6,934 bases of DNA from Chloroflexota bacterium (GTDB lineage: Bacteria; Chloroflexota; Dehalococcoidia; Tepidiformales; Tepidiformaceae), in NCBI GenBank assembly GCA_963169135.1, contig CAUJEQ010000062.1:1-6934 (forward strand). The letters are read 5' to 3'. The notes under the pieces were generated by a model. The model saw only the letters and a program-made list of their open reading frames with translations. It was not told the DNA's origin and searched no databases. Below are positions 6,338-6,934 of the stretch, piece after piece. Both the position numbers and the translations under genes were made by a program. Position 1 is the stretch's first letter; every line of letters begins with the position of its first letter.

Positions 6338-6556
6338 ATGGCCGCCATCACCCCCTTCGACAACTATCTCGACCTTGTTGAAGCAGCCCGGGAACTCGCA
6401 ATCCACCCCCAGAGCCTGCGGCGTCTCATCAAGCAGAAGAAGATTCCGGCCACCCTCTTTGCGGGCAAGTACCTGATCGAGCGCGACAAACTCGAGATGT
6501 TCAAGAGCAACTACGACCCGCGGCCGGGCCGCAAGCCCATCCGGCGCCTGCTCTAA
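6338..6556 (+). CDS. Small excisionase/MerR-type helix-turn-helix DNA-binding protein
   Basis: This is a 72-residue protein. LDLVEAARELAIHPQSLRRL (11-30) is a MerR/Xis-type winged HTH: helix 1 at 13-20, a turn, and recognition helix PQSLRRLIK at 24-32. It is followed by a wing, IPATLFAGKYLIERDKL (36-52), in which the x-G-x-Y/W-hydrophobic pattern is typical of helix_turn_helix_17 domains. The C terminus is strongly basic (RPGRKPIRR, 62-70) and could add DNA contacts in the manner of an AT-hook. There is no ligand-binding domain, so it is a minimal DNA-binding unit. No integrase or phage gene is nearby, so a stand-alone chromosomal regulator is more likely than a phage excisionase. It is monocistronic, with its own leader and a strong terminator 18 nt after the stop. 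The target is unknown. Confidence 0.82.
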   Translation: MAAITPFDNYLDLVEAARELAIHPQSLRRLIKQKKIPATLFAGKYLIERDKLEMFKSNYDPRPGRKPIRRLL

Positions 6557-6574
6557 CCGCACGGGTGGAGAGCC

Positions 6575-6601
6575 AAAAGGCCGGCATCTGCCGGCCTTTT
6601 T
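6575..6601 (+). terminator. Strong intrinsic terminator, probably bidirectional
   Basis: The stem GGCCGGC (6579-6585) pairs perfectly with GCCGGCC (6590-6596) around the loop ATCT. Four A before and five T after extend the helix and supply the U-tract. On the minus strand the same structure is followed by four T, so it can also end transcription of the convergent membrane-protein gene, whose stop is 27 nt away. Confidence 0.93.
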
Positions 6602-6627
6602 CGTGCGTGGCGCAGGGTATACCGCTG

Positions 6628-6849
6628 CTACTGGAAGATCTCGCCCTGGCTTGTCAGCACGACGAGGATAATCAGAATTACCGCTTCGACCGTCAGTAAG
6701 AATCCGACGATACCGAACCAGGCGATCTGGGTCCCGCCGCGCGTGGCGAACACGGGGATCGTCAGGATGAGGGAACTCGCCAGGAAGATGATGAGCGAGA
6801 TCACGCCGAGGCTGTTCGCGCTGATGAGGAACGGCAGGTAGTCGAGCAT
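6628..6849 (-). CDS. Small two-helix membrane protein of unknown function
   Basis: This 73-residue protein is dominated by two hydrophobic segments, about 13-35 and 43-66, joined by a short polar loop (ATRGGTQ, 35-41). It should be an integral membrane hairpin. The second helix contains a lone acidic residue, Glu55, inside an otherwise apolar stretch. The ATG at 6847-6849 has GGAG 5 nt upstream and is preferred over an in-frame start at 6882 that would add 11 polar residues (MAPSPKHPGVS). A good -10 box lies at 6903-6908. It converges on the HTH gene and shares its terminator. I do not recognise the family. The size, hairpin and buried Glu recall rotor c-subunits, but the glycine-rich first helix of those proteins is missing. 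Confidence 0.72.
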   Translation of the reverse strand: MLDYLPFLISANSLGVISLIIFLASSLILTIPVFATRGGTQIAWFGIVGFLLTVEAVILIILVVLTSQGEIFQ

Positions 6850-6902
6850 CGAAACTCCAGGATGCTTGGGCGAGGGCGCCACGGTTCAGTTTTCGTTTGC
6901 GC

Positions 6903-6930
6903 ATTCTACCGGCAGCCCCCTAACGGGAAA
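6903..6930 (-). promoter_or_regulatory. Candidate promoter for the small membrane protein gene
   Basis: TAGAAT (6903-6908) matches the -10 consensus at 5 of 6 positions. TTTCCC (6925-6930) lies 16 bp upstream as a weak -35. The leader would be about 45 nt and include the GGAG site before ATG 6849. The right edge of the window cuts off anything further upstream. Confidence 0.45.
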
Positions 6931-6934
6931 CCGG

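Noticed and set aside
6338..6556. The HTH gene as evidence for a prophage or integrative element
   Set aside because: No integrase, att-like repeats, tRNA gene or other phage genes are visible in the window.
6269..6904. A 211-codon minus-strand open frame over the HTH gene, terminator and membrane-protein gene
   Set aside because: It reads through a perfect intrinsic terminator and overlaps two better-supported genes.

Overview
The window is GC-rich, densely coded bacterial chromosome. It uses GTG and TTG starts as well as ATG, and candidate -10 boxes lie only a few bases before some start codons, as in leaderless transcripts. It contains GatB (so Gln-tRNA and/or Asn-tRNA is made indirectly), SelD, a geranylgeranyl-reductase-family flavoprotein and a Nth-type glycosylase. 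This fits a high-GC, non-proteobacterial lineage. My best guess is Chloroflexota (Dehalococcoidia/Tepidiforma-like), but that is an impression from gene content and protein style, not a proof. There are no rRNA or tRNA genes, insertion sequences or CRISPR arrays.

Left part, minus strand (1-2166): selD, then gatB, which runs off the left edge. The key feature is at the start of selD. The frame continues upstream through an in-frame TGA (2113-2115), and that TGA sits exactly where SelD carries its catalytic Cys or selenocysteine, in the context T-C-G-G-[TGA]-A-S-K. A hairpin with a three-base loop containing G begins right after the TGA and looks like a bacterial SECIS. SelD here is therefore very probably a selenoprotein, and the organism should encode SelA, SelB and tRNA-Sec elsewhere. 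A standard gene caller would start at the GTG at 2079 and lose the active site.

Middle, plus strand (2229-5281): a geranylgeranyl reductase family protein overlaps a Nth/endonuclease III homologue by 4 bp (ATGA). After 39 nt comes a cytosolic serine hydrolase of the beta-lactamase/EstB (family VIII esterase) type. The first two genes are probably one transcript; the third has its own good ribosome binding site. The divergent selD/reductase intergenic region is only 62 bp and has a candidate -10 box for each direction.

Right part: a minus-strand protein of unknown function that resembles the PD-(D/E)XK nuclease superfamily (5299-6171) converges on the hydrolase. An AT-richer 166-bp divergent intergenic region separates it from a 72-residue excisionase/MerR-type HTH protein (6338-6556). 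That gene ends at a strong intrinsic terminator (6575-6601) that can work in both directions, because the next gene, a 73-residue two-helix membrane protein (6628-6849), converges on it from the minus strand.
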